A stretch of 64,000 nucleotides of DNA from UBA4421 sp002470275 (GTDB lineage Bacteria > Pseudomonadota > Gammaproteobacteria > Pseudomonadales > Azotimanducaceae). The stretch spans positions 1 through 64,000 of the forward strand of contig CAJXDR010000001.1 in assembly GCA_913052345.1 (NCBI GenBank), read 5' to 3'. Below are positions 7,671 through 15,624 of this stretch, piece by piece (position 1 is the stretch's first letter; each line of letters begins with the position of its first letter). The translations under genes and the position numbers were made by a program. Below the pieces are notes generated by a model. The model did no database searches and was not told the origin of the DNA. It was given only the letters and a program-made list of their open reading frames with translations.

Positions 7671-8717
7671 CTAAAAGCGAACCCCTAAACCGAGGCTATA
7701 GGTGGTATCCAGCCTAAACTTGCCCGGCGCAGGATTGGCCTCGTAATTCATATCAACACGAAATGACGTGTCGATTCGCTCATTCAAGGCATAGCGAAGC
7801 CCCGTAGAGGAAGAAATTACCTCCCCGCGATCCTCTTCCGAGATATAGAGAAATGATTGACGATGAAAAACTTCTATGCGCTTGGCAAAAAGGTAACGGT
7901 TAAAGTCCAGCGCCCAGCGCGCTGCAGGGTTGTGTTGGCGCACCCCCGTCACTTCTTCCTGTACAGAACTGATACCTACCTCGCTAGACAGGGACCCAAA
8001 GCTGTTGTCGATGAACTGATAGCCCATACCTACGCCCATGGAGATGCGATAGTCAATCTCCTTTAACCCATCCTGAAAATATTCCACATTCGATGATCCA
8101 AACCATCGGTCGGAAAAAAAACGCTTATAGCCATAGTCCAGGTCGATCAAATCTTTTGTTGCCGTTTCGTCGCCTTCCTCGCGGGCGATGATGGCGGTCA
8201 TGTTATGCGCGGCATACTGGCTCTTGAGGTCGGATTCAATCAGCGTGTTGAAGGTTTGGGCAATGGAGTTACCGTCTGAAGAGGAAACGGCCAAATCCAC
8301 CCGGGAAGTCCAGGCCGACATGAACTCCGGCATGGCAATTCTGCGCTGAGAGGCTGACCGCACCTTAACGAGCTGAATAGTCTTGAAACCCTCTGAGGTG
8401 ACCAAACCCTGACGACCATCAACTTCATCGAAGTTGCCCACCATCGTGGCATTACTCAACCGGACCACGAAGGCCTCATCCGAGGCAAGGCTTTGCACCT
8501 GTTCAACGTCCACCAGAACTCGGCCGGCGTACGGGGTTTCTAGGATGATGCGCGTGCCGCTAATCCCATCAACCTTGCCCGATAGCTGATCACCGTTGAG
8601 CATGGATACCGTATCTCCTTGTGCGGCGACGGCTTGCACCATTAACCAACACGAAAACAAAACGGTGACCAGCCAGCCTCTGCTCCCGGTATTGGTCAAT
8701 CCTGCTGCCTTATTCAC
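7671..8717 (-). CDS. DUF481 outer membrane protein
   Basis: This predicted outer-membrane beta-barrel of the DUF481 (YdiY-like, salt-induced) family has 348 residues. The GTG at 8717 has a strong ribosome binding site (AGGGAGG) and gives a signal peptide (hydrophobic WLVTVLFSCWLMVQAVAAQ); the frame is open to 8867, but that part is antisense-like. Residues 30-130 form a small beta domain (MLNGDQLSGKVDGISG, then repeated short strands), and the C-terminal 220 residues are a barrel ending in a terminal aromatic residue (GLGVRF). The start codon lies inside the last codons of the upstream ATPase gene (8-bp overlap), so translation is coupled. The function of DUF481 is unknown. Confidence 0.82.
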   Translation of the reverse strand: MNKAAGLTNTGSRGWLVTVLFSCWLMVQAVAAQGDTVSMLNGDQLSGKVDGISGTRIILETPYAGRVLVDVEQVQSLASDEAFVVRLSNATMVGNFDEVDGRQGLVTSEGFKTIQLVKVRSASQRRIAMPEFMSAWTSRVDLAVSSSDGNSIAQTFNTLIESDLKSQYAAHNMTAIIAREEGDETATKDLIDLDYGYKRFFSDRWFGSSNVEYFQDGLKEIDYRISMGVGMGYQFIDNSFGSLSSEVGISSVQEEVTGVRQHNPAARWALDFNRYLFAKRIEVFHRQSFLYISEEDRGEVISSSTGLRYALNERIDTSFRVDMNYEANPAPGKFRLDTTYSLGLGVRF

Positions 8718-9621
8718 TCGACGCCTCCCTTTCCTGGCTCTGTAACAACCGAGCACCCACCCAGTGTTTTGCAAAATGATCCGCACTACGCCCATTACGC
8801 GCCCCCCGGGCAAGCGCCCACTGTAGCGCCTCCCGACGAAAGGCATCTGCCTGAAAGGCTGAGTCATCGACCCGGTCTGGAGCGGTCCTGTGCACCCATC
8901 GCCTTACCGAGTGCTCCACCATGTCTAAATAAGCCTGCTGCCGAGGTGGATAAAACGACAGCCACAAACCAAAACGATCAGAAAGGGAGATTTTCTCCTC
9001 CACAGCCTCGCCGTGATGCAGTTCCCCATCTACGATGCGACTGGCTGCATTATCACTTGCCTGCTCGGGCAGCAGATGACGTCGGTTGGAGGTTGCATAG
9101 ATCAGCACGTTAGGCGCAGTCACCAAGATTGACCCCTCCAACGCACTCTTTAACGCCCGGTAGGCTGGGTCACCTTCATCAAAGGACAGGTCATCGCAAA
9201 ATATAAGGAAGCGAAAGGGCTCCTCCGCCAAGGTCTGGATGATTTCGGCAAGGTCGACTAAGGCTTCTTTGCCAACTTCTACCAGGCGCAGGCCCTGATG
9301 GGCAAAGACATCAAGCACCCCGTGCACCATTGACGACTTCCCGCTACCCCGGCTACCCCAGAGTAAGGCGTGATTAGCTGGCAGGCCCGCCACAAACTGA
9401 GCCGTATTCTCGATCAAGGCGGCTTTCTGGTCATCCACATGCAGCAAGTGGTCAAGCCCCAGGCCGGCCTCGGCGGAAACCGGCAAAAATCCTGACTGCA
9501 AGCGCCGCCGCTGCCATATGGCAGCTCGTGTTGACTGCCAATCAACTGGCCCAAAGGGCATTGCCTTCCTGAGTCCGGCCAACAGCCGCTCTGCGAGTCG
9601 CTCTATTGAAGTGCTATTCAA
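8710..9621 (-). CDS. DUF815 family AAA-type ATPase
   Basis: This predicted cytosolic P-loop ATPase of the DUF815 family has no well-defined role. From the TTG at 9621 (1 nt after the upstream stop) it has 303 residues; the frame is open to 9702 but overlaps the upstream gene. Walker A GSRGSGKSS lies at about 89-97, Walker B FLIFCDDLSF at 137-147, and the sensor-1-like strand ATSNRRHLLP is followed by the family-typical EKISLSDRFGLWLSFY. It sits between a small membrane protein gene and a DUF481 barrel gene in a tightly packed operon. The TTG start is chosen for spacing and family length; its ribosome binding site is weak. Confidence 0.83.
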   Translation of the reverse strand: MNSTSIERLAERLLAGLRKAMPFGPVDWQSTRAAIWQRRRLQSGFLPVSAEAGLGLDHLLHVDDQKAALIENTAQFVAGLPANHALLWGSRGSGKSSMVHGVLDVFAHQGLRLVEVGKEALVDLAEIIQTLAEEPFRFLIFCDDLSFDEGDPAYRALKSALEGSILVTAPNVLIYATSNRRHLLPEQASDNAASRIVDGELHHGEAVEEKISLSDRFGLWLSFYPPRQQAYLDMVEHSVRRWVHRTAPDRVDDSAFQADAFRREALQWALARGARNGRSADHFAKHWVGARLLQSQEREASSE

Positions 9622-9622
9622 G

Positions 9623-10000
9623 TTAGTTCTTACCCAACGGCACCACGTTGCTGGTCTCTTTGTGATAAAGCTTGGATTGGCCCTCCGTCGCGGTGAGTCC
9701 AATGATACCTGCTCGAAAAAAATTCAGGCTCAGGCGTGTCTCAGTGCCCTCTGAATCGATGAGCTCCAGGTTTCCGCCGCGATAGCGCCACCTGCCTTCC
9801 ACCGTCCGTCCCTGGTCCGTCAGTCGGTAGCTGCCGCCGTCTAGCTCGCCGGCGAGCTCAAGGTAACCGTCGCCCTCGCTCTGAATAAGCCAGCGCCCAG
9901 GGAGATCTAGGGTTGTCAGCCAGCGCTGCCGCTGCCTTTGATTGATGCGGATGTAGGCCACAACCAATACAACGACGAGCAGCGTGACAAGAACGGACAT
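9623..10000 (-). CDS. Small membrane-anchored protein of unknown function
   Basis: This is a 125-residue protein I do not recognise. The N-terminal helix VLVTLLVVVLVVAYI would anchor it in the inner membrane, followed by basic RINQRQRQRW and a beta-rich domain (GRWLIQSEGDGYLELAGEL, repeated G-R-W-x-Y patterns) resembling a lipocalin- or META-like half barrel. It is the first gene of the operon with DUF815 and DUF481, 1 nt before the ATPase start. The ribosome binding site is poor. Confidence 0.6.
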   Translation of the reverse strand: MSVLVTLLVVVLVVAYIRINQRQRQRWLTTLDLPGRWLIQSEGDGYLELAGELDGGSYRLTDQGRTVEGRWRYRGGNLELIDSEGTETRLSLNFFRAGIIGLTATEGQSKLYHKETSNVVPLGKN

Positions 10001-10164
10001 GTTAGGCGCGCGCGACGATTAACCGTCGATCGGCGAGTGGCGCTGGGATGGTTAACGGGGCTACTTTTCGCATGGGCGCAAGTTTGCCATAGCCATCGGC
10101 ATAAGCGAACATCGGACGTCACCTTGAGCACTGCGCGAGTTGGCAGACCGACAGGAGAGATGCA

Positions 10165-10959
10165 ATGAGCGACCAATCTAACGAGCCGGTGCCTGCCGCC
10201 ACCATCTTGTTGCTTCGCAATGGACTCAATGGCCTAGAGGTGTTTATGGTGGTCAGGCACCATCAGATTGACTTTGCTTCTGGGGCCCTAGTCTTTCCTG
10301 GCGGCAAGGCAGATGCCCAAGATTTCGACAACGCCCTGCTGCCCCATCTTCATGGGGCTGCCCAGCAGCCAGATATGCGGGCTGCCAGCGTGAGCGCAAT
10401 TCGCGAAGCCTTTGAAGAATGCGGTATTTTGCTCGCCCGACCCATGGATGAAGAAGCCTTGATTAGCGGTAAACGCTTGGCCGGCCTACAGCACCTGCGT
10501 GAGCCCCTAAATCGGGGTGATCTGTCTCTCATCGACTTTCTGCAGCAGGAACAGCTGTCTCTGGCCTGTGATGGCTTAACGCACTTCGCGCATTGGATAA
10601 CGCCACCGATGATGCCCAAGCGTTTCGACACCCATTTCTATTTGGCCGTTGCGCCCACGGACCAGATCGCCGTGCATGACGGCTACGAATCTGTGGACTC
10701 AACCTGGATCACGCCTCAAGAGGCTGTGCGTCAAGCAGAGGCGGGAACCAAGACCATCATTTTTCCAACCCTGAGAAACTTGGAAAAATTGGCCCGATGG
10801 GACACGCCAGAGGAGGCCATCTTGGCCGCCAGCGAGGCGACCGTTGTGCCGGTGCTGCCCTGGACGGAGAAGAGAGAAGACGGCCAATACCTGTGCATCC
10901 CACCGGCTGCGGGCTATGCCATCAGCGAACAAAAAATGCCCGACCGCCGCTCACCCTAA
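10165..10959 (+). CDS. NUDIX hydrolase
   Basis: This 264-residue NUDIX protein would hydrolyse a nucleoside-diphosphate-X substrate. The Nudix box is split as in the NUDT7/NUDT19 branch: FPGGKAD at about 52-58, then roughly 25 residues, then REAFEECGILL near 80-90. In that branch CoA or acyl-CoA pyrophosphatase activity is common. Given the crotonase gene that follows, CoA-thioester turnover is plausible but inferred. The ATG at 10165 has a clear ribosome binding site (AGGAGAG). It is divergent from the DUF815 operon and is probably the first gene of a run with the crotonase (60-nt gap) and the lipoprotein gene. Confidence 0.85.
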   Translation: MSDQSNEPVPAATILLLRNGLNGLEVFMVVRHHQIDFASGALVFPGGKADAQDFDNALLPHLHGAAQQPDMRAASVSAIREAFEECGILLARPMDEEALISGKRLAGLQHLREPLNRGDLSLIDFLQQEQLSLACDGLTHFAHWITPPMMPKRFDTHFYLAVAPTDQIAVHDGYESVDSTWITPQEAVRQAEAGTKTIIFPTLRNLEKLARWDTPEEAILAASEATVVPVLPWTEKREDGQYLCIPPAAGYAISEQKMPDRRSP

Positions 10960-11019
10960 TCTTGGCCCGGAGCCTGCTTGTTGAGGCTCTAACTCCACCT
11001 AACCCACTGGGGAAAAATC

Positions 11020-11835
11020 ATGGACCAGACGAAACACCCACAATCTGAAAGCGGCCTGCTGTACGCGGCGGATGGACATATCGCCAGCATCACCTTCAAT
11101 CGCCCTGAGCATCAAAATACTATTTCCGGCGCCATGCTCGCGAACCTGAGCGAGCTGCTGCTCAAGGCGGATGCTGATCCCGAGATCCGAGCCATTATCC
11201 TCGCGGGTACGGGCAGATTCTTCTGCGCTGGCCTCGACCTGCGCGGCAGTGACATCACCACTAACTTAGCCGACAGCAGTCAAAAGAGTCCGGCGACCTT
11301 AGATTTACGCAATGCGCCACCCACGGTGCTGCACAATATCGATACGCCGACCATCGCCGCGATCAATGGCTCTGCTGCAGGCTATGGTATGGACTTGGCC
11401 CTGGGCTGCGACATACGCATCATCGCGGACACCGCGAACCTAGCAGCGGCCTTCACCGCGCGAGGGATTGTCCCGGAGTCTGGAGGCACGTGGATTCTGC
11501 CTCGCCTCATTGGCTGGTCTAAGGCCAGTGAGATCATCTTTACGGGCAAAACCCTCGTCGCAGCCGATTGCCTTGAGATGGGCCTGGTCTCCGAGGTTGC
11601 CAACAGTAATGAGGTAGGCGACCGAGCCCTAGCCCTGGCTCAGCAAATCGCTGCTCGCGCGCCCTTGGCCGTACAGGCGTCAAAACGCATGATGCGCATG
11701 GGCATGAACGAGAACTTCAATGATCATATCCATCATGTCTTTCTGCAGCTTCTGCCCCTGTTCCAGTCTAGTGACTTCCAGGAAGGGATGGCGTCTTTTA
11801 TAGCGAAACGTGATGCGAACTTTAAGGGACAGTAA
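11020..11835 (+). CDS. Enoyl-CoA hydratase/isomerase (crotonase) family protein
   Basis: This 271-residue crotonase-fold enzyme acts on CoA thioesters. The oxyanion-hole motif region AGTGRFFCAGLDL is at about 65-77 and GSAAGYGMDLALGCD at about 115-130. The first hydratase glutamate is replaced by Asp (GYGMD), while the second is kept (VPESGGTW). This mix fits an enoyl-CoA isomerase or hydratase of beta-oxidation. It has a good ribosome binding site (GGGGAAAAATCATG) and lies between NUDIX and lipoprotein genes on the same strand. The exact reaction is undetermined. Confidence 0.85.
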   Translation: MDQTKHPQSESGLLYAADGHIASITFNRPEHQNTISGAMLANLSELLLKADADPEIRAIILAGTGRFFCAGLDLRGSDITTNLADSSQKSPATLDLRNAPPTVLHNIDTPTIAAINGSAAGYGMDLALGCDIRIIADTANLAAAFTARGIVPESGGTWILPRLIGWSKASEIIFTGKTLVAADCLEMGLVSEVANSNEVGDRALALAQQIAARAPLAVQASKRMMRMGMNENFNDHIHHVFLQLLPLFQSSDFQEGMASFIAKRDANFKGQ

Positions 11836-11839
11836 AGCA

Positions 11840-12574
11840 ATGGCACGGTCTAACGCGAAAACGGGGCTGGCCTGGCTAACGCTCATAGCCCTGGGGTTGT
11901 TCGGCTGCGCGGGGCCCAGCGATGAGAAAAACAAGCTGGCGGCCACCCAGGCGCTTGTCGCCTGGTTTGATGCCGCCGGCGCTCACGCGGAAACTGGCGC
12001 TGCAATGCCCAACTGTCATCTCTTTGGCCTCACGGCGTTCAGCGATGCCAGCTGCCTTGATATGGTGACCCACGCTGCCTATGTCCGTCCCCAAACTCGG
12101 AACATTCTTGAGATCAAGCGCTTAGCGTGTTTTGGCGAGGGGCCGAAAGAGATCTGCGGTGACTTTATGGAGCTGCGCCTAAGCGGCGAGGATCATCAGG
12201 ATCGCTCTATTCAAGAGGTGGCCGTGATGAAGCAAGATAACGGCGTCTACCGGCTCTACTGGTACCGCTCGGATCTGCTGTTCACGACCCTGCAGCAGCG
12301 GGCAGAGGAGGGCGAGCTGTCCTTGGCAGATCGGCGCAGCGACGCAGCGGAGGCAAGGCTCGACGCTGTCTACACTCAGTTGGTCGAGCGGGATCCCGGT
12401 ATTTATCAATTCGTGCCCTGCCTGGAGGGCAAAGTCTCGACCAGCACGCTGGCGGGCGCGCTAATGGAGCCCGACCAAGTGCGTTCAGAAGCGCTGGAGG
12501 AACGTGCCGAAAGCTGCCCAAAACGCCTTTGCCTGACCTTGGTGGGCCGCAAGGTGGCGGCCCTGTGCCACTGA
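11840..12574 (+). CDS. Putative lipoprotein of unknown function
   Basis: Starting at ATG 11840 (4 nt after the crotonase stop; the frame is open to 11810), the 244-residue product has a lipoprotein signal ending in LFGC. The mature part begins with CAGPSDEKNK and carries several cysteines (for example NCHLFG, SCLDM, LACFGEGPKEICGD) that could form disulphides in the periplasm. I recognise no family. Its position suggests co-transcription with the crotonase, but the link may be accidental. It converges on pdxH with a 6-nt gap. Confidence 0.65.
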   Translation: MARSNAKTGLAWLTLIALGLFGCAGPSDEKNKLAATQALVAWFDAAGAHAETGAAMPNCHLFGLTAFSDASCLDMVTHAAYVRPQTRNILEIKRLACFGEGPKEICGDFMELRLSGEDHQDRSIQEVAVMKQDNGVYRLYWYRSDLLFTTLQQRAEEGELSLADRRSDAAEARLDAVYTQLVERDPGIYQFVPCLEGKVSTSTLAGALMEPDQVRSEALEERAESCPKRLCLTLVGRKVAALCH

Positions 12575-12580
12575 CCCGCG

Positions 12581-13222
12581 CTAGGGCTGGAGACGCTTCA
12601 TCCGCCAGCCGCCAGCGTCGTCCAAGGTAAATTGAAGTCGATCATGGAGGCGGCCTGCACGCCCCTGCCAAAACTCGTACTGGGTGGGGGCAAGCGCATA
12701 TCCCCCCCAGCGCTCTGGTCGGGCGATGCGGTCAACAACCTCGGCCTGTTGACGGTCATAGGCCTGGACCAGGGTGTCACGATCATCGATGGGCTGACTC
12801 TGCTGGGACGTGGCCGCCGCTATCTGGCTGGTCAAAGGCCGGGAATAGAAATAGTCATCGACCTCCCCCTCAGGGAGTCTAAACACCGGCCCACGAATCC
12901 TGACCTGACGATCTAGTTCCCGCCAGTGAAAGAGCAGCTCCGCCCGGGGATTCTCATCAAGCGCCTGACCCTTCTCACTGCCCGTATCGGTGAACCAGCG
13001 GAATCCGTCTGCATCAAACCCTTTCAGCAACACGGTACGCACGGTGGGGTGCCCCTGAGCATCCGCAGTAGCCAGCGCCATGGCGTTGAAATCCAGTATC
13101 TCCGCTTGCTGGGCCTGAGCTAACCAATGCTCAAACTGCGCCAGCGGGTTACTTTCAAGATCAGCCTCGCTCAGCGCACCATAGAGGTACTCTCGACGGG
13201 TCTCATTTATTCGTTGTGACAT
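12581..13222 (-). CDS. pdxH: Pyridoxamine 5'-phosphate oxidase
   Basis: This FMN-dependent cytosolic enzyme makes pyridoxal 5'-phosphate from pyridoxine or pyridoxamine 5'-phosphate, the last step of vitamin B6 synthesis and salvage. The 213 residues match the family length. Hallmarks are the N-terminal REYLYGALSEADL and AMALATADAQGHPTVRTVLLK (substrate and FMN binding, in pieces), then FHWRELDRQVRIRG, SRPLTSQIAAATSQQS and the C-terminal FWQGRAGRLHDRL with the conserved arginines. It stands alone on the minus strand between a convergent lipoprotein gene and an MFS gene. Confidence 0.95.
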   Translation of the reverse strand: MSQRINETRREYLYGALSEADLESNPLAQFEHWLAQAQQAEILDFNAMALATADAQGHPTVRTVLLKGFDADGFRWFTDTGSEKGQALDENPRAELLFHWRELDRQVRIRGPVFRLPEGEVDDYFYSRPLTSQIAAATSQQSQPIDDRDTLVQAYDRQQAEVVDRIARPERWGGYALAPTQYEFWQGRAGRLHDRLQFTLDDAGGWRMKRLQP

Positions 13223-13281
13223 GCTTCCCAGCTCCCATATTCTGACGGCAGAGGCCCTTCACCTTTATGCAGCCCGGCGCG

Positions 13282-14514
13282 CTAGGCCTCAGGACTCCGA
13301 TAGCGCCAGACCGGGGAGGCGAAGGTGCCATAGATAAACAAAACGACGGACAGCAGCATTGAGGGCACGAGGGCATTGAGCGCGCCAAAGGTCTCAACTA
13401 ACCAACCGAGCACGATGGCACCCAGGGGCACGCTTCCGATCAGGCCAATACTAAACACCGACAGGATTCTACCCAAAAAAGCGGGCGGCGCAGACTCCTG
13501 AACCATGCTCCGTGCCAGATTGGTAGTAATGCCCATGTTGAGCCCCCAGCCGACGGTCGCCACGATCAATACCCAAAAGGCCGGCTGAATCCAGATCAAT
13601 GCCAGCACCAGAATGCGCGTGAGCTGCATGATCAGAAACAGCCGCCCGGGCGTTCTCAGTGGCTGAAAGGCGAGCAATACCATGTTAGACAGGGCTGCGC
13701 CGGCAAAGAAAACCGCCATGAGCACAGCAAGCAGCCAAGCGTCTCCTTGGTAGATGCGCGCCACAACGAAGGGATAGACGGTGAAGAAAGATCCTGCGTT
13801 AAAAATGCTGGAGACCAGGGTGATGCTAAGCACGTGCAGAATCATTGGGTGTCGGTAGGTAGCGCTCAGCCCCTCTCTGATCCCCGCAAGGCGCGAGACA
13901 TCTTGGGGGGGCGTTATTTTAGCCGCTGGGCGACTGATTTCCCGAACCGCAAACCCAGCAAGAACCAGAGCCACAGCTTGAATAAACAAAACCAGACCAA
14001 CACCGACACGATCAATCTGGCCCGCCATGATCAGACCCAGAACCTGCACGATAAAACCAATGGCCGTTGCACCCGTCACCGCCTGCTGCACCTGGGCGCC
14101 GGCGATCCGGTTTAAGATCGCCTGCTGGCCAGGCATCGAATAGGCCTGGGCAAAACTCATCCCTAACCCCCATACGATCACCGCAGTGATGCCGAGGCCG
14201 AAGGCCAGATTGACGGCCACGAGGAACAGGGGAAAAACCGGTGCCACCCAGTAAATGCGAATCAGCATCTGCCTGACGTCGGATCGGTCTGCACTGGCTC
14301 CGCCAAGCAGCATGACCACCACGCCTGGCACGCCAATCAACGCCTGCAGAAGCCCCACCTGATGCGCCGGCAGCTGCAAAATGCCGATCAATATCCAGCT
14401 CAGCAGCAGCTGCTGCATGGCCAGGGCCATCCCGGCAAAGCCGCTGGCCCCTAGATAGGAACGATAGTCAGCGCTTCGCCAGATTGAGGCGCTATTCAGT
14501 TCTTTGCGCGGCAA
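13282..14514 (-). CDS. MFS transporter
   Basis: This 410-residue major facilitator has about 12 membrane helices and the loop motif GGASADRSDVRQ. It is similar in type and size to the carrier at 2244-3461 (possible distant paralogue), of the drug/siderophore-export-like MFS_3 group. The start is TTG 14514 with a good ribosome binding site (GGAG, 6 nt). It lies downstream of the FKBP gene and upstream of pdxH on the minus strand, with gaps of about 58 nt on each side, so co-transcription is possible. The substrate is unknown. Confidence 0.78.
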   Translation of the reverse strand: MPRKELNSASIWRSADYRSYLGASGFAGMALAMQQLLLSWILIGILQLPAHQVGLLQALIGVPGVVVMLLGGASADRSDVRQMLIRIYWVAPVFPLFLVAVNLAFGLGITAVIVWGLGMSFAQAYSMPGQQAILNRIAGAQVQQAVTGATAIGFIVQVLGLIMAGQIDRVGVGLVLFIQAVALVLAGFAVREISRPAAKITPPQDVSRLAGIREGLSATYRHPMILHVLSITLVSSIFNAGSFFTVYPFVVARIYQGDAWLLAVLMAVFFAGAALSNMVLLAFQPLRTPGRLFLIMQLTRILVLALIWIQPAFWVLIVATVGWGLNMGITTNLARSMVQESAPPAFLGRILSVFSIGLIGSVPLGAIVLGWLVETFGALNALVPSMLLSVVLFIYGTFASPVWRYRSPEA

Positions 14515-14572
14515 GCTTTACTCCGGAGCCAGTCGGTCCTCGCTGGAACGCCTGGGCCCCAGACAGCGATCG

Positions 14573-15265
14573 CTACTCGGCTCCCTGAATTTCTAGCAGC
14601 TCAACCTCGAACACCAAGGTTGCATTGGGGGGAATGGCCCCGCCGGCTCCGCGATCACCGTAGGCCAGCTCTGGTGGAATGACTAAGCGCCACTTGGACC
14701 CAACGCTCATGAGCTGCAGCGCCTCGGTCCATCCAGCGATCACTTGATTCACCTGGAAGGTGGCAGGTGCGCCTCGGTCCACCGAGCTGTCAAATATCGT
14801 ATCGTCCGTAAGGGTGCCGTGGTAATGCGTGACAACCGTATCCGTTGGTCCAGGCATCGGGCCATCTCCCGCCACCAAAATTTCGTACTGCAGACCGGAG
14901 CTCAGCGTGGTCACTTCCGGACGCGCTGCGTTTTGTTCCCGAAAAACGACGCCGGCCTCATTTTTCTTCGCCATCAGCGCCTCGCTCAGGGCCATCATCA
15001 GCGTCTCCTGTTCCTCTAGCGGCACCTGAGACGGCTCCCCAGCAACGGCATCTGCTACGCCCAGGCTATAGGCCTGCATATCTGCGACGCCACTGCTTTG
15101 ATTGCTCATGTTCTGAGCCTGCAGGAACCCAATCAGATAGCTTGCACTGACGACCTCCGATTCAGTATCCAGCTGTGCCTTAGGCGCTTCGACTGCCTGT
15201 TCTGGCTGACAGGCGACGAGCATGCCCGTCGAAACGATGGCGGCAACTATCACTTTCCATTTCAT
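14573..15265 (-). CDS. FKBP-type peptidyl-prolyl isomerase lipoprotein
   Basis: This periplasmic FkpA/Mip-like folding catalyst speeds proline cis-trans isomerisation. From ATG 15265 (ribosome binding site AAAAGGAG) it has 230 residues. The signal ends in a lipobox-like MLVAC, followed by a helical dimerisation domain (about 30-115, with ASYLIGFLQAQNM and SLGVADA) and a C-terminal FKBP domain (about 125-228). The FKBP core is VVTHYHGTLTDDTIFDSS, VIAGWTEALQLMSVGSKW and IPPELAYGDRGAGGAIPPNA, in separate pieces. It is an outlier only in having a lipoprotein signal. It is divergent from prc, another envelope protein quality gene. Confidence 0.92.
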   Translation of the reverse strand: MKWKVIVAAIVSTGMLVACQPEQAVEAPKAQLDTESEVVSASYLIGFLQAQNMSNQSSGVADMQAYSLGVADAVAGEPSQVPLEEQETLMMALSEALMAKKNEAGVVFREQNAARPEVTTLSSGLQYEILVAGDGPMPGPTDTVVTHYHGTLTDDTIFDSSVDRGAPATFQVNQVIAGWTEALQLMSVGSKWRLVIPPELAYGDRGAGGAIPPNATLVFEVELLEIQGAE

Positions 15266-15438
15266 TGCTATCTCCTTTTGGGATGTTAGGTGGCGAAAAC
15301 CACTTGCGGCTCTCTCAACCGGCCTCACCGAGGCCTTTGCAGGGGCCATACTGAAACACGTTAGACCCCAACCTTAAACCCAAAATTGAACAAAATATGT
15401 GTCTGATCGTGGGTAGAGGTCTGTCTCGAAAACTGCTT

Positions 15439-15468
15439 TTGCAATCAGGCTTATCTGTCGGTCATACT
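15439..15468 (+). promoter_or_regulatory. Candidate promoter for prc in a 359-bp intergenic region
   Basis: The 15266-15624 interval between the divergent FKBP and prc genes has no supported gene. A -35 TTGCAA (15439-15444) with -10 CATACT (15463-15468, 18-bp spacer) points toward prc, leaving a leader of about 150 nt. An upstream extension of the prc frame (from 15511) is open but lacks a signal-like start. No riboswitch-like structure was recognised. Confidence 0.35.
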
Positions 15469-15624
15469 CCTCCGTCCGAAGCGCTTAATTTGACGGCGTG
15501 ACCCCGCGCCATGACGACGCCTGGCGGGCCGGATGCGTATCCGCATCAGGAATTGCCCCTTGGTGGTGCCCGCAGAACAAAGTCCCTTCGGTCAAGCAAA
15601 ATCAGATGTAGGCAGGTTGTTGAC

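Noticed and set aside
9622..9702. N-terminal extension of the DUF815 ATPase upstream of 9621
   Set aside because: It would overlap the end of the upstream gene in another frame and is not needed for the family length.
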